This document shows, piece by piece, positions 27,532 through 36,177 of a stretch of 64,000 bases of DNA; within the stretch, counting starts at the first letter, position 1; each line of letters begins with the position of its first letter. The notes under the pieces are model-generated. The model was not told the DNA's origin and searched no databases. It worked only from the letters and a program-made list of their open reading frames with translations. The DNA comes from Bryobacteraceae bacterium (GTDB taxonomy: Bacteria; Acidobacteriota; Terriglobia; Bryobacterales; Bryobacteraceae): positions 1-64,000 of the forward strand of contig CANGYQ010000009.1 in NCBI GenBank assembly GCA_947458745.1, written 5' to 3'. A program made the translations under genes and the position numbers.

Positions 27532-28902
27532 ATGTCCTGGGCATATCTTGAAGACGCTTCCGGCTACCGCGGCCATGCCGACGAGGTGCTGGTACCAAAA
27601 GACGAAGCTGAGCTGCTGGAGATCGTCGCGCGCGCCGCTTCCACGAAGACGCCGCTGACCATTGCGGGCGCGGGGTCCGGGTTGACCGGTGGCCGCTGCC
27701 CGGATGGCGGCTGGCTGATCTCGATGGAGAAGTTCAAGAAGATTGAGATCCATGACGGCTACGCGATCTGTGGCGCGGGCGTCCATCTGATGGACCTGCA
27801 CGCCGCCGCCCGCAGCGCCGGGCAGTTCTACCCGCCGGACCCGACTGAGACGCTGGCGGCGATCGGCGGCACCATCAACTGCAACGCCTCCGGCTCGCGG
27901 AGCTTTAAGTTCGGGGCCACGCGGCGTTGGGTGGAGCGGCTGCGAGTGGTGCTAACCACGGGCCGCGTGCTCGACGTGAAGCGTGGCGACGCCATCGATT
28001 TTGACGTGCCCGAGATCCCGCTGCCGCGGGCCCGCAAGCACTCGGCTGGCTACCGACTGAAGCCGGGCATGGACTGGATCGACCTGATCTGCGGCTCCGA
28101 GGGTACGCTGGGCATTGTGCTGGAGGCGACGCTGAAGCTGCTGCCCGCCCCCAAGAGCATCCTGGCGGGCATTGTGTTCTTTACGGGTGAGGACGATGCC
28201 CTCGATGCGCTGGATGCGTGGCGGCCGATCGATGGCTTACGGATGCTGGAGTACGTCGACGGCGATGCGCTGGACCTAATCCGGACGAAGTATACCGAAC
28301 TGCCCGCCGCCGCCCGCGCCGCGCTGATTGTGGAGCAGGGTGACGTCACCGATGCCGACATCGACGCCTGGAGCGACCGGCTGGATGAGTTCAAGGCACT
28401 GGCTGATATCTCGTGGTTTGGGTCCACCGATGCCGACCGTGAGCGCTTCCGCCAGTTCCGGCACGCGCTGCCGGAAACCGTGCTGAAGACGGTCGAGTCG
28501 AATGGTTTGACCAAGCTGGGCTCCGATTTTGCAGTGCCTGTTGATCGCGGCCGCGACATCCTGCGCTATTACCGGGAGCGCATCTCCGCCGATTACCCCG
28601 GCCGGTATTGCATCTTCGGCCACGTGGGCGACGCTCACCATCACATCAACATGCTGCCCGCCAACAAGGAGGAGGCCGAGATCGGTTGGCGCCTGTTCGA
28701 CGAGTTTGCGCGTAAGGCCGTCGAAATGGGTGGCACGGTAGCGGCGGAGCACGGCCTGGGCAAGAAGAAGAAGCAGTATCTGAAATACCAGTTCACGCCG
28801 GAGCAGATCGCCTCCATGCACGAAGTGAAGCGCCGCCTGGACCCGGACTGGTTGCTGGGCCGCAATACGCTCTTCGACCTGCCGGCGGAGTTCGCCGCTT
28901 AG
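27532..28902 (+). CDS. FAD-linked oxidase, GlcD/D-lactate dehydrogenase type
   Basis: A 456-residue FAD-binding PCMH-type oxidoreductase. The FAD domain shows LTIAGAGSGLTGG, the PPDPTETLAAIGGTINCNASG loop and a GSEGTLGIVLEATLKLLP motif. The C-terminal FAD-oxidase domain has FGHVGDAHHHINMLP with the metal-binding histidines, and AAEHGLGKKK. Such enzymes oxidise 2-hydroxy acids such as glycolate or D-lactate. No partner subunits (GlcE, GlcF) are adjacent, so it probably acts as a single-subunit enzyme. Confidence 0.9.
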   Translation: MSWAYLEDASGYRGHADEVLVPKDEAELLEIVARAASTKTPLTIAGAGSGLTGGRCPDGGWLISMEKFKKIEIHDGYAICGAGVHLMDLHAAARSAGQFYPPDPTETLAAIGGTINCNASGSRSFKFGATRRWVERLRVVLTTGRVLDVKRGDAIDFDVPEIPLPRARKHSAGYRLKPGMDWIDLICGSEGTLGIVLEATLKLLPAPKSILAGIVFFTGEDDALDALDAWRPIDGLRMLEYVDGDALDLIRTKYTELPAAARAALIVEQGDVTDADIDAWSDRLDEFKALADISWFGSTDADRERFRQFRHALPETVLKTVESNGLTKLGSDFAVPVDRGRDILRYYRERISADYPGRYCIFGHVGDAHHHINMLPANKEEAEIGWRLFDEFARKAVEMGGTVAAEHGLGKKKKQYLKYQFTPEQIASMHEVKRRLDPDWLLGRNTLFDLPAEFAA

Positions 28903-28960
28903 TATCTGCCTGTCAGTCGGCTGGCCCGAAGACGTCGTCTGCGGTGAAGGATGACTGAAT

Positions 28961-30349
28961 CTACTCCTGTGCCTGGCCGACAGTGAGCGCGGGCGGTTCA
29001 CTGCCCCGTTGGGAGAGCCGCAACCGGCGGGGCTGCTTCGTGCAGTCCGGGAGGGTGAGATGAAGGTAGTAGTCCAATTGGTAGCGCCAGGCGCGATGGA
29101 GGCTATCGACGCAGACTTCCCCCGCGTGACCGGCCACGATCTGCGACAACACCCGAGCACTGGCGCGCTCATCGACGGCGGGTGCCACACGGAACATCAC
29201 CAAACCCAGGCACATCAGGCAGGTCAACGCGACGGCCGCGGTTCCGCGCCAAGCCGCGACGCCCGCCGCTCCAATGGCGAGCATCACCATGGGAGCCACC
29301 GGCAGCTGCCAGGAGGCCCGGGAAAGCCCGCTCGCTAGCGCCTCCGGCAGCACGGTGATCAGCGCGGGCGTCAACCCCAGCAGCGCGCCACAAGCGGCCA
29401 GCCACGCCCAGCTCCGCTTCGATTCAGCCAAGGCCAACGCACACAGCACGGCCAGTGGCGGCAACAGCGGCAGAATGTAGCCCGGCAACTTGTTGCGTGA
29501 CACGGAGAAAAACAGCAGGCCCCACAACAGCCAGCCCCAGAGAAACTTCTCCTGGTCAGTCCTGGGACGCCGGAGCATCGCTACCAGCGGCGTCCAGGGA
29601 AACATCATCCCCAACAGCACCGGCAGGTAGAACCAGGCTGGCTGCACATGCTGCAAGGCGGTTTCAGTAAATCGGGAAAAGTGATGCTTGATGAAGAACT
29701 CATCAATAAACACGAGGCCGTGGCGGAGCGTCATCAGGACGTACCAGGGTCCGGCGACCGCCACCAGCGCCGCTGCCGCATAGCCGTACTGCCGCCACTG
29801 CGCGCGGCAGAACCAAAGCGCGGGCACCACCAGCACCAGCGGCACCAGCCCCTTGGCCAACACCGCCATACCCAACATCGCCCCAGCCACGACAATCGCC
29901 CCATCCATCGCCAGCAGCATCGCTGCGCCCAGGGCGGCCGCCAAGGGCAGATCCATCACGGCAATGCGGCTTTCGGCGATCCAACCCACGGTGGTGGCCA
30001 GAATCAGCGACGCGGTCCAGGCCAGGTCTTCGGAGAACCGGCGGCGCAACAGCCGCCAAAAGAAGGCCAGGAATCCGGCACCGGCCAGCGCATTGAACAG
30101 CCGCGGCGACAGGTCGTCGCCCAGCCCTAGCTTGAACGCCAGCGCCTGTCCCCAATACTCCAGCGCCGGCTTCTCAAACCATCCGGTGCCTTCCAGGCGT
30201 GGCGTCAGCCAGTCGCCGGACTGCGCCATCTCCCGGGCCACCATCGCGTAGCGCGGTTCATCCGGACCCACCAGACCAATGGCTGTCAAGCCGGAGAGAT
30301 AGAAGGCGCCTAGAAGGAAGGTGGTGGCAATACGCCAGGGGCGGGACAC
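28961..30349 (-). CDS. GT39/ArnT-like membrane glycosyltransferase
   Basis: A 462-residue protein with about a dozen membrane helices of the PMT_2 (ArnT-like) family. The first periplasmic loop has GPDEPRYAMVAREMAQSGDW with the catalytic-type acidic pair, then RLEGTGWFEKPALEYW, as in ArnT. ESRIAVMDLPLA, KHHFSRFTE and a short C-terminal soluble part follow. It would use a polyprenyl-phosphate sugar, perhaps made by a GT2 enzyme such as the one at 21.7 kb. The start is GTG 30349, with TAAACT 7 nt upstream. Acceptor unknown. Confidence 0.88.
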   Translation of the reverse strand: MSRPWRIATTFLLGAFYLSGLTAIGLVGPDEPRYAMVAREMAQSGDWLTPRLEGTGWFEKPALEYWGQALAFKLGLGDDLSPRLFNALAGAGFLAFFWRLLRRRFSEDLAWTASLILATTVGWIAESRIAVMDLPLAAALGAAMLLAMDGAIVVAGAMLGMAVLAKGLVPLVLVVPALWFCRAQWRQYGYAAAALVAVAGPWYVLMTLRHGLVFIDEFFIKHHFSRFTETALQHVQPAWFYLPVLLGMMFPWTPLVAMLRRPRTDQEKFLWGWLLWGLLFFSVSRNKLPGYILPLLPPLAVLCALALAESKRSWAWLAACGALLGLTPALITVLPEALASGLSRASWQLPVAPMVMLAIGAAGVAAWRGTAAVALTCLMCLGLVMFRVAPAVDERASARVLSQIVAGHAGEVCVDSLHRAWRYQLDYYLHLTLPDCTKQPRRLRLSQRGSEPPALTVGQAQE

Positions 30350-30362
30350 GTTCTTGAGTTTA
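30350..30362 (-). promoter_or_regulatory. -10 element before the GT39 gene
   Basis: Minus strand TAAACT (30362-30357) lies 7 nt before GTG 30349, with no ribosome binding site between. The -35 region is not consensus. Confidence 0.35.
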
Positions 30363-30499
30363 GCCGTTCGAGCGAAATCCGGTGCGGGTGAGCCTGAAGC
30401 GCACAGATGGTAGCCCCGCGCTCGGGGCGGCTCTTCCGGATGCTACCCAGCTCAACTGGCGTGGGGAGCACGCTCGGTACGCTACGATAGCGGACGCGG

Positions 30500-30784
30500 A
30501 TGATTGCCTCAGCGCGGAGTTGGGTTTTGCTGGGCGGCATGGTGGCGCTGGCCTTTTCGATTCACTTTGCCTACCCCTTCCAGGCAGTGTATGGCTTAGG
30601 CGTGGTCCAGTTTCAGGATGCCGATGCTTGGCACCACCGGCGGCCGATCGAGTTTCAGGTGCGCCACTTCCCCTCCCGGCTAGTGCACGACCCTTATGGT
30701 GCCTTCCCGAACGGCCCGCCCTGGCCGTCGGGCCAGCTTTTGATTTCGGGGCGGCCACCATCCTCTGGCTGACCGGCGCCGGCC
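30500..30784 (+). pseudogene. STT3-like oligosaccharyltransferase, 5' fragment with a frameshift
   Basis: The first frame codes a hydrophobic start (WVLLGGMVALAFSIHFAYPF) and then FQDADAWHHRRPIEFQVRHF-PSRLVHDPYGAFPNG. This matches the opening of STT3/AglB-type transferases: D-x-D-A-[YW]-x-H-x-R-x-[IV]-E, then V-x-x-F-P, D-x-Y and [FY]-P-x-G. Just after, the expected P-x-F-D stretch is found in the next frame (ALAVGPAFDFGAATILWLTG). One missing base in the C-run near 30715-30717 explains the shift. The similarity stops near 30784, so only about 95 of several hundred codons remain. The family call rests on motif memory; a search would settle it. Confidence 0.55.
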
Positions 30785-31233
30785 CTCATCGAGAAGAGCG
30801 TCAACGTGAATCGACCACCGAAACCGATGGGGGCAACCGGTCCGGAATGACGCCATCGGGCGCCGGGCCCGGGCCACCGATGCGCTGCGTGGTACCGAAA
30901 AGAATGCCGATGGGTGGGGGTCCTCGGTCCGCCGAACACCAGAATAGCCCTTGGATCGCCCGCACCGGCCACGGGGCCGGTAACTGGAATGACAATCGGT
31001 GGGGGCCCAACCAGGGTGATCGGTTTCACCGGATACGTAGCCTCTTCCAATCGCCCTTGCAATCCGCTAAACGACCACCGGCCGATGGTGCCATCCGAGT
31101 TGGAAAACACCAGATTGGTCAAAGGGCCCCGATTAGGCTTGACTGCGGGAGGCCGAGCGTCAATCGCCACCGGAACCAGAATTCCGCCTTGCATCAGATG
31201 ACACAATCCAGCGAGAAGAGCAAGTATACACAT
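30694..31233 (-). CDS. Hypothetical secreted protein, doubtful
   Basis: An ATG at 31233 opens a 179-codon frame with a possible short signal (CILALLAGLCHLMQG) and a stretch that reads like real protein (NLVFSNSDGTIGRWSFSGLQG; VGPPPIVIPVTGP). After about residue 100 the composition turns poor, and a neighbouring minus frame ending at 30801 looks better (PPPIGILFGTTQRIGGPGPAPDG), so the gene may be frameshifted or decayed. It runs into the STT3-like fragment on the other strand. No family is recognised and it may not be expressed. Confidence 0.25.
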   Translation of the reverse strand: MCILALLAGLCHLMQGGILVPVAIDARPPAVKPNRGPLTNLVFSNSDGTIGRWSFSGLQGRLEEATYPVKPITLVGPPPIVIPVTGPVAGAGDPRAILVFGGPRTPTHRHSFRYHAAHRWPGPGARWRHSGPVAPIGFGGRFTLTLFSMRAGAGQPEDGGRPEIKSWPDGQGGPFGKAP

Positions 31234-31346
31234 GTGTCAACTTTTCCCAGACTAAACGTAAATACAGTCGCCGAAATAGGTCAATTAAATTTGACGTAAC
31301 GCTCCGTCAGGTGCCGGGAGAATGGCACAACCGCAAAAGGCGTTCA
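30785..31346. other. Gene-poor stretch, AT-richer at 31200-31320
   Basis: Apart from the doubtful minus-strand frame, nothing functional is recognised. The part next to the pheT stop is clearly lower in GC than the surroundings. TTGACA followed by CATGTG and TATACT at the possible ATG 31233 has a spacer far too short for a promoter. With the broken STT3 fragment this reads as a site of past deletion or rearrangement. Confidence 0.4.
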
Positions 31347-33626
31347 CTAGGCGCGCAGTTCAAACCCCAGTGCCCGTAGCCGCGCGATCAAAGTATTGCG
31401 CGCCGCCGACACCTCTTCGCCCGTTAACGTGCGATCGGGCCGGGAGATGGTCAACCGGTAGAGCAGGCTACGGCGGCCGTCGGGCAGCCGGTAGTCTTCG
31501 ATAAACACCGCGCCCGGCATGTGCTGGGCGACATCACCCGCCAGCGCCCGAGCATCCACCACCACGGCCAGGTCAAATGAGCTGGACGGGAACTTGTTGA
31601 CGGCGGCGTATGCGGTGGTTCGACCGGTGGCCAGCTTCTCCATGGTCCGGAGATTCAGCTCCAGCACCGCCGCTCGGCCCACTTCAACAAAGTTAGGGTG
31701 GAACTCAAACAGACGCCCCACGGAGCTATCCCCGGCCGTTACGGCCGCGGTGCGGGCCGGATGTTCAAAAGTGCGGACCTCAGCGACCGGCCGGAAGCTG
31801 GCCTCAGGCAACAGGTCCAGCGCCACGCGCTTCAGCTGGTTCAATCCGGCAACGCCGTCATCCTTCGCGTAGACCACCACCGCCAGGTGCGGCACCTCAT
31901 CGGGCAGACCTTCGGGCCGTTTGTGGATCTCGCGACCGATCTCAAACAGCCGGAACTGCTCAAAGTGCTTGCGGTTGTCGTCGATGTTCTTCCAGATCTT
32001 CGGCAGCAGCGAAATGCGGAGCAGCGCCTGATCTTCGGCAATCGGGTTTAGCACGCGGAGGTGATCCGCAGGGTCAAACCCGAACTTCCGCGCTTCCGCG
32101 TCAGCAACAAACGAATAGTTATGGACTTCCGTGAAGCCCACGTGCGTCAGGCGCCGGCGGAGGCCATTGTGGAACGCGCGTTCGCGGTTGATCTTGGGCG
32201 GCACCACGTCCATGCGCGGCGCGGTGGGCGTGATGGAAGCGTAGCCGATGATGCGGCCCACCTCTTCCACCAGATCGGCATCCATCGAGATGTCTTTGGT
32301 GGCGCGCCAGGACGGCACGGTCACCTCCAGTTCGCCATTGGCCGACGTGACGCCAAACCCGAGCGCCTCCAGAATGCTGACCACTTCGTTTTGCCCGATG
32401 GTCCGGCCCAACTTCTTGGCCATCCATGGCATGCTAATCCGGATCGGAGCCGGAGCCACGGCCGGGCCGCGCACGTCGGCCACACCACCGGCCAAGCGCG
32501 CTTCCGGACACACCAGCTTCATCAGCGCGATCGCCCGGGCGATGCCCCGCAGCGTATTCTCCGGGTCCAGCGACTTCTCAAAGCGCATCGAAGCATCGGT
32601 ACGCAGCTTCAACTTCACCGTCGCCTTGCGCACCGCCACCGGGTTCCAGTTAGCCGCTTCAAAGATGATCCGCGTGGTCGAATCACCGATGGCGCTGGGA
32701 TCGCCGCCAATGATTCCGGCGATCGCCAAGGGGCCGTCCAAGCCGCCGACGACGATCATCGACGGATCCAGGTCATAGGCTTCGCCGTTCAGCGCTTCCA
32801 ACCGCTCGTTGCCTTTGGCGGCCCGCGCGATCAGTGTTTGCCCCGGCACTTTGTCGGCGTCAAAGGCGTGCATCGGCTGCGGAAGTTCCGCCATGACGTA
32901 GTTGGTGATGTCGACGATGTTGTTGATCGGATTCAAGCCCACGGCCTGCAGCCGGTATTGAAACCACAAGGGCGAAGGCGCGACCTTGACATTCTCAAAC
33001 ACGACGGCGCTAAACCGGGGGCACAGCGTGAAATCCTCAACCTGAACATTTACCTGCGGCTCACCGGAAGGCACCAGCGATAGGTCCACCGGATCCTTCA
33101 ACGGAAGGCTGAAGGTGGCGGCCACTTCACGGGCCATGCCGAAATGCCCCCACAGGTCCGGGCGGTGCGTGAGGGACTTGTTGTCGATGTCGATCACGGC
33201 ATCGGGCACGAGGTCCGGCAACGGATCACCAACCTGGACGCCGCTCAGTTCCACGATCAGGTTGTGGTCGCGATTGATGCCCAGTTCGTCGCCCGCGCAG
33301 AGCATGCCATCGCTCTCCACGCCGGCGATTTTCTTGATGCCCAGGGGCCAGTAGGCGGTCAGCAGTCCGGCGCGGCAGTTAGGCGCGCCACAGACCAGTG
33401 TCTTGCGGCCATAGCGACCGGTCTCGACCACGGCCTTCACGTTGGGGCTGCCAGGGATGGGCTCAACTGATTCAACGCGCGCCACGCAAACATCTTTCAG
33501 CTGCGGGGCGTGCTCCTCAACGCCTTCGCATTCGGCAGTGCGCATGGTGATCTGGCGGCCCAATTCTGCGCCATCAGCGGTGAGACCGGGGACATAGTCC
33601 GCCAGCCAGTTGCGGGAAAACTTCAT
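31347..33626 (-). CDS. pheT: Phenylalanine-tRNA ligase beta subunit
   Basis: A 759-residue PheT. It starts with KFSRNWLADYVPG, has the tRNA-binding (EMAP-like) domain near residues 40-150, the B3/B4 editing domain (FENVKVAPSPLWFQYRLQAVGLNPINNIVDITNYVMAELPQPMHAFD region), B5, the catalytic-like core and a C-terminal ferredoxin-fold anticodon-binding domain (FPSSSFDLAVVVD; RSLLYRLTISRPDRTLTGEEV). ATG 33626 overlaps the pheS stop by 4 bp, so earlier in-frame starts inside pheS are rejected. It charges tRNA-Phe as an (alpha-beta)2 enzyme. Confidence 0.97.
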   Translation of the reverse strand: MKFSRNWLADYVPGLTADGAELGRQITMRTAECEGVEEHAPQLKDVCVARVESVEPIPGSPNVKAVVETGRYGRKTLVCGAPNCRAGLLTAYWPLGIKKIAGVESDGMLCAGDELGINRDHNLIVELSGVQVGDPLPDLVPDAVIDIDNKSLTHRPDLWGHFGMAREVAATFSLPLKDPVDLSLVPSGEPQVNVQVEDFTLCPRFSAVVFENVKVAPSPLWFQYRLQAVGLNPINNIVDITNYVMAELPQPMHAFDADKVPGQTLIARAAKGNERLEALNGEAYDLDPSMIVVGGLDGPLAIAGIIGGDPSAIGDSTTRIIFEAANWNPVAVRKATVKLKLRTDASMRFEKSLDPENTLRGIARAIALMKLVCPEARLAGGVADVRGPAVAPAPIRISMPWMAKKLGRTIGQNEVVSILEALGFGVTSANGELEVTVPSWRATKDISMDADLVEEVGRIIGYASITPTAPRMDVVPPKINRERAFHNGLRRRLTHVGFTEVHNYSFVADAEARKFGFDPADHLRVLNPIAEDQALLRISLLPKIWKNIDDNRKHFEQFRLFEIGREIHKRPEGLPDEVPHLAVVVYAKDDGVAGLNQLKRVALDLLPEASFRPVAEVRTFEHPARTAAVTAGDSSVGRLFEFHPNFVEVGRAAVLELNLRTMEKLATGRTTAYAAVNKFPSSSFDLAVVVDARALAGDVAQHMPGAVFIEDYRLPDGRRSLLYRLTISRPDRTLTGEEVSAARNTLIARLRALGFELRA

Positions 33627-34657
33627 GCGCGCGGCCCTCCGAACTGGTTCAAGAACCGCAGGTCGCCCGAGTTGATCCAACGAATATCATCAATCGCGTA
33701 ACGCATCATCACCAGCCGCGTCAGGCCCAGGCCAAACGCAAATCCGCCCCACTCGGCTGGATCGAGTCCGCCCAGCTTCAACACTTGCGGATGCACCAGA
33801 CCACACGGCAACAGTTCCACCCAGCCGGAGTGCTTGCACACCGGGCAGCCGGAGCCTTCGCAGACCATGCACTGGATGTCCAGCTCAAAGCCCGGTTCGA
33901 CGAACGGGAAGTAGCCCGGCCGCAACCGCACCGTCACGTCCTCGCGGCCAAAAATCTTGGCCAGCAGCGTCTTCATGAAGTAGGTGAGGTTGGCAATGGA
34001 AACATCGCGGTCCACCATCATGCCTTCCAGTTGCGTGAACGTATGTTCGTGGCTGGCGTCCACTTCTTCGTTGCGGAAGACGCGCCCTGGGGCGATCATG
34101 CGGAAGGGCGGCTTAAAGGTCTGCATGCCGCGGACCTGGACGGGCGACGTGTGGGTGCGCAGCAGATGCCCGCCTTCCACCCAGAACGTATCCTGCATGT
34201 CGCGCGCCGGGTGCGTGGGCGGGATGTTGAGTGCATCAAAGTTGTGCCACTCGGTTTCCACCTCGGGCCCATCCAGCACGGCGAAGCCCATCGAAACAAA
34301 CAACTCTTCAATCTCGGTCTGGATCTGCGTGATGGGGTGGATCACGCCGGGAGCCACACCCGGTGGCGGCACCGTCAGGTCCAGCCATTCCGCTTCCAGC
34401 CGCTGCATCAGCGCCGCACTCTTGAAGGCTGCCTGACGCGCTTCGTAGGCGGCTTCCAGCGTCTGCTTGGCTTCGTTCAGCTTCTTGCCGGTGGCCACGC
34501 GTTCTTCGGGCGACAGCTTGCCCATGCCTTTCGAGAGCTCCGCTATCAGCCCCTTGCGGCCGATCAGTTCCACGCGCACAGCTTCCAGCGCTTCGGTGGT
34601 GGGGGCGGAGTTCAGCCGCTCCAGACCGCCTTCCAGGGCAGCGAAAAGTTGTTCCAT
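33623..34657 (-). CDS. pheS: Phenylalanine-tRNA ligase alpha subunit
   Basis: A 344-residue PheS. The N-terminal coiled coil (ELSKGMGKLSPEERVATGKKLNEAKQTLE) precedes the class II core: HPITQIQTEIEELFVSMGF, motif 2 RVFRNEEVDASHEHTFTQLEGMMVD, and motif 3 around EWGGFAFGLGLTRLVMMRY. A cysteine cluster, CMVCEGSGCPVC, lies before motif 3; such zinc-like insertions occur in some bacterial PheS. It is followed by pheT with a 4-bp overlap and preceded by an unknown gene 13 nt upstream. Confidence 0.97.
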   Translation of the reverse strand: MEQLFAALEGGLERLNSAPTTEALEAVRVELIGRKGLIAELSKGMGKLSPEERVATGKKLNEAKQTLEAAYEARQAAFKSAALMQRLEAEWLDLTVPPPGVAPGVIHPITQIQTEIEELFVSMGFAVLDGPEVETEWHNFDALNIPPTHPARDMQDTFWVEGGHLLRTHTSPVQVRGMQTFKPPFRMIAPGRVFRNEEVDASHEHTFTQLEGMMVDRDVSIANLTYFMKTLLAKIFGREDVTVRLRPGYFPFVEPGFELDIQCMVCEGSGCPVCKHSGWVELLPCGLVHPQVLKLGGLDPAEWGGFAFGLGLTRLVMMRYAIDDIRWINSGDLRFLNQFGGPRA

Positions 34658-34670
34658 GGCAGAAGCGGGG

Positions 34671-35138
34671 CTAGGCCGCGGTCTCCGCCGGCAGGAAGAT
34701 CGGCGCCTGCACCATCTCCCAGCCCAGGTGGTTCAGGTAGAACAGGACAGCCTTCTCCGGAAACTTCCCGCGGAACTCGTCGAAGGCGCACTGCTGCCAG
34801 TCGCCGGTGAGGTACTGGCTGGCATTCAGATCCTTCTCGAAGAAGCCTTCGCTGTGCGGCACGCCCAGATAGTTCAGGATCGCGACAATCATGTCGAGAT
34901 GCGAGACCAGAATCGCCTGCGCCAGCTCCGACGCCAACTCCTCATCGCCATCCTGCAGTCGCTGCCAGAACTTGGGCGCTGACTTGCGCAGCGTCTCCGA
35001 ATTCAGCTTGTTCAAGTGGAAGCGGACCTTCAGTCGCTCATAGAGCTGGAAGCTCTTCAGGCGCCCAATCGACACAACGCGCAACAGATCGCCCAGGGTC
35101 TGCTCCCCGAGTCCGAGATAAACCTCACTTAACCGCAT
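34671..35138 (-). CDS. Conserved-looking cytoplasmic protein of unknown function upstream of pheS
   Basis: A 155-residue protein, no signal peptide or membrane helix. It reads as mostly helical: SEVYLGLGEQTLGDLLRVVSIGRLKSFQLYERLKVRFHL, LASELAQAILVSHLDMIVAILNYLGVPHSEGFFEKD, then an aromatic end with KAVLFYLNHLGWEM. AGAAGGAC directly before ATG 35138 and TAAATT 8 nt before it are the only start signals. It is 13 nt from pheS and so cotranscribed with pheST. No family is recognised. Confidence 0.75.
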   Translation of the reverse strand: MRLSEVYLGLGEQTLGDLLRVVSIGRLKSFQLYERLKVRFHLNKLNSETLRKSAPKFWQRLQDGDEELASELAQAILVSHLDMIVAILNYLGVPHSEGFFEKDLNASQYLTGDWQQCAFDEFRGKFPEKAVLFYLNHLGWEMVQAPIFLPAETAA

Positions 35139-35242
35139 GTCCTTCTAATTTAGCATGTTAGGTGCAAGCCAAGGCTAGGCACTCAGGCCATCCGCCCTTC
35201 TGCCCGGCCCCAATGCCATGCTGATCTTGATCTAGCTGAGCC

Positions 35243-36160
35243 TTAATCGACCTGAGCGCGGACCAGGCGCACGGGATTCTTCTGGTAAAGCACCGCTTGC
35301 GAAGCGTCGGATCCAAACACAGCAACCGGCTCGGGCCAGTCTACGGTCCTCAGCAACTGGCCGGTTGCTCGGTCCAAGACTGCAAGCAGCCCTTTGCCCC
35401 TCGTCTGCTGATCCTCGGACCGCATACGTTCGCAACTGAGCACAATTCTTGGGCCAACTTGCGCCGCCCCAGAGATGAAGCTGCAGCCCTCTGGTTTCGA
35501 AACGATCCCCGAACTGATCACCAATGTCTTTGCGGAGAGCGATACGATTCGACCAATAGCAGGGCTAATTAGCATCACATCTTCTCCGTCCGCTACCATG
35601 AAAGCATCAGCGCCAGGATGGACGTTTGCCGAGCCAAACGCGGACCGCCTAACGCCACTGGCCTCCAATTTGCCCATGTGGTCATAACGACGGATCACAT
35701 CATAATCTGCTGCCTCGGTGAAATCCTCACCTACGGATTCGCGACCCACTAACCATAGCTTGCCTGACACAGTGCACGCCAGACGCATTGCTGCAAACGG
35801 ACTCGTGCGGACCACTCGCTCCACTTTTCCATCGGCTGTCAAATGCAAGTTCGCAGCGACAATCCCCTTGACCGAGGACAGTAGCGACGTGGCCAAGGTG
35901 ACAGACCCATCTGGACAAATGGCCGCATCAATGATCGTCACTCGATCTACTTCCGGAATGGTAACGTTCTTCACCCACCGCTTGGTACCATCCGGTCCTA
36001 GCAACTGGATATCCCGAAACTCCGGCGTCCAGCTAACAGTAAACCCATAGCCATACCTTGCTCTAACTCTCGCCTGACCGTCGGTGGAAAGCAGGATCTG
36101 CGCCTCCACCACCGACGCCATGAACAAACACACAAATACCTGCGCGACAGAATATGACAT
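35243..36160 (-). CDS. Secreted propeller-like protein of unknown function
   Basis: A 305-residue exported protein: signal peptide SYSVAQVFVCLFMASVVEA, then repeating beta-strand units such as GSVTLATSLLSSVKGIVAANLHLTADGKV, VSGKLWLVGRESVG and LLAVLDRATGQLLRTVDWPEP, which look like blades of a beta-propeller. ATG 36160 is chosen because AAAGGAG lies 7 nt before it; two earlier start codons overlap the previous stop. It is coexpressed with the Cys-rich lipoprotein gene. Base composition is visibly lower in GC than neighbouring genes. Confidence 0.65.
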   Translation of the reverse strand: MSYSVAQVFVCLFMASVVEAQILLSTDGQARVRARYGYGFTVSWTPEFRDIQLLGPDGTKRWVKNVTIPEVDRVTIIDAAICPDGSVTLATSLLSSVKGIVAANLHLTADGKVERVVRTSPFAAMRLACTVSGKLWLVGRESVGEDFTEAADYDVIRRYDHMGKLEASGVRRSAFGSANVHPGADAFMVADGEDVMLISPAIGRIVSLSAKTLVISSGIVSKPEGCSFISGAAQVGPRIVLSCERMRSEDQQTRGKGLLAVLDRATGQLLRTVDWPEPVAVFGSDASQAVLYQKNPVRLVRAQVD

Positions 36161-36177
36161 TGTCCTACTCCTTTCCA

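Noticed and set aside
30413-30428. GCCCCG-CGCT-CGGGGC hairpin considered as a terminator or riboswitch part.
   Set aside because: It lies upstream of both neighbouring starts, has no T-run and no recognised aptamer; kept only as a note.
30382-31299. A 305-codon plus-strand open frame across the gene-poor region.
   Set aside because: Composition is not protein-like over most of its length; only about 20 codons (the GPAFDFGAATILW part) look real and belong to the STT3-like fragment.
32061-33083. A 340-codon plus-strand open frame inside pheT.
   Set aside because: Antisense shadow of a certain housekeeping gene.
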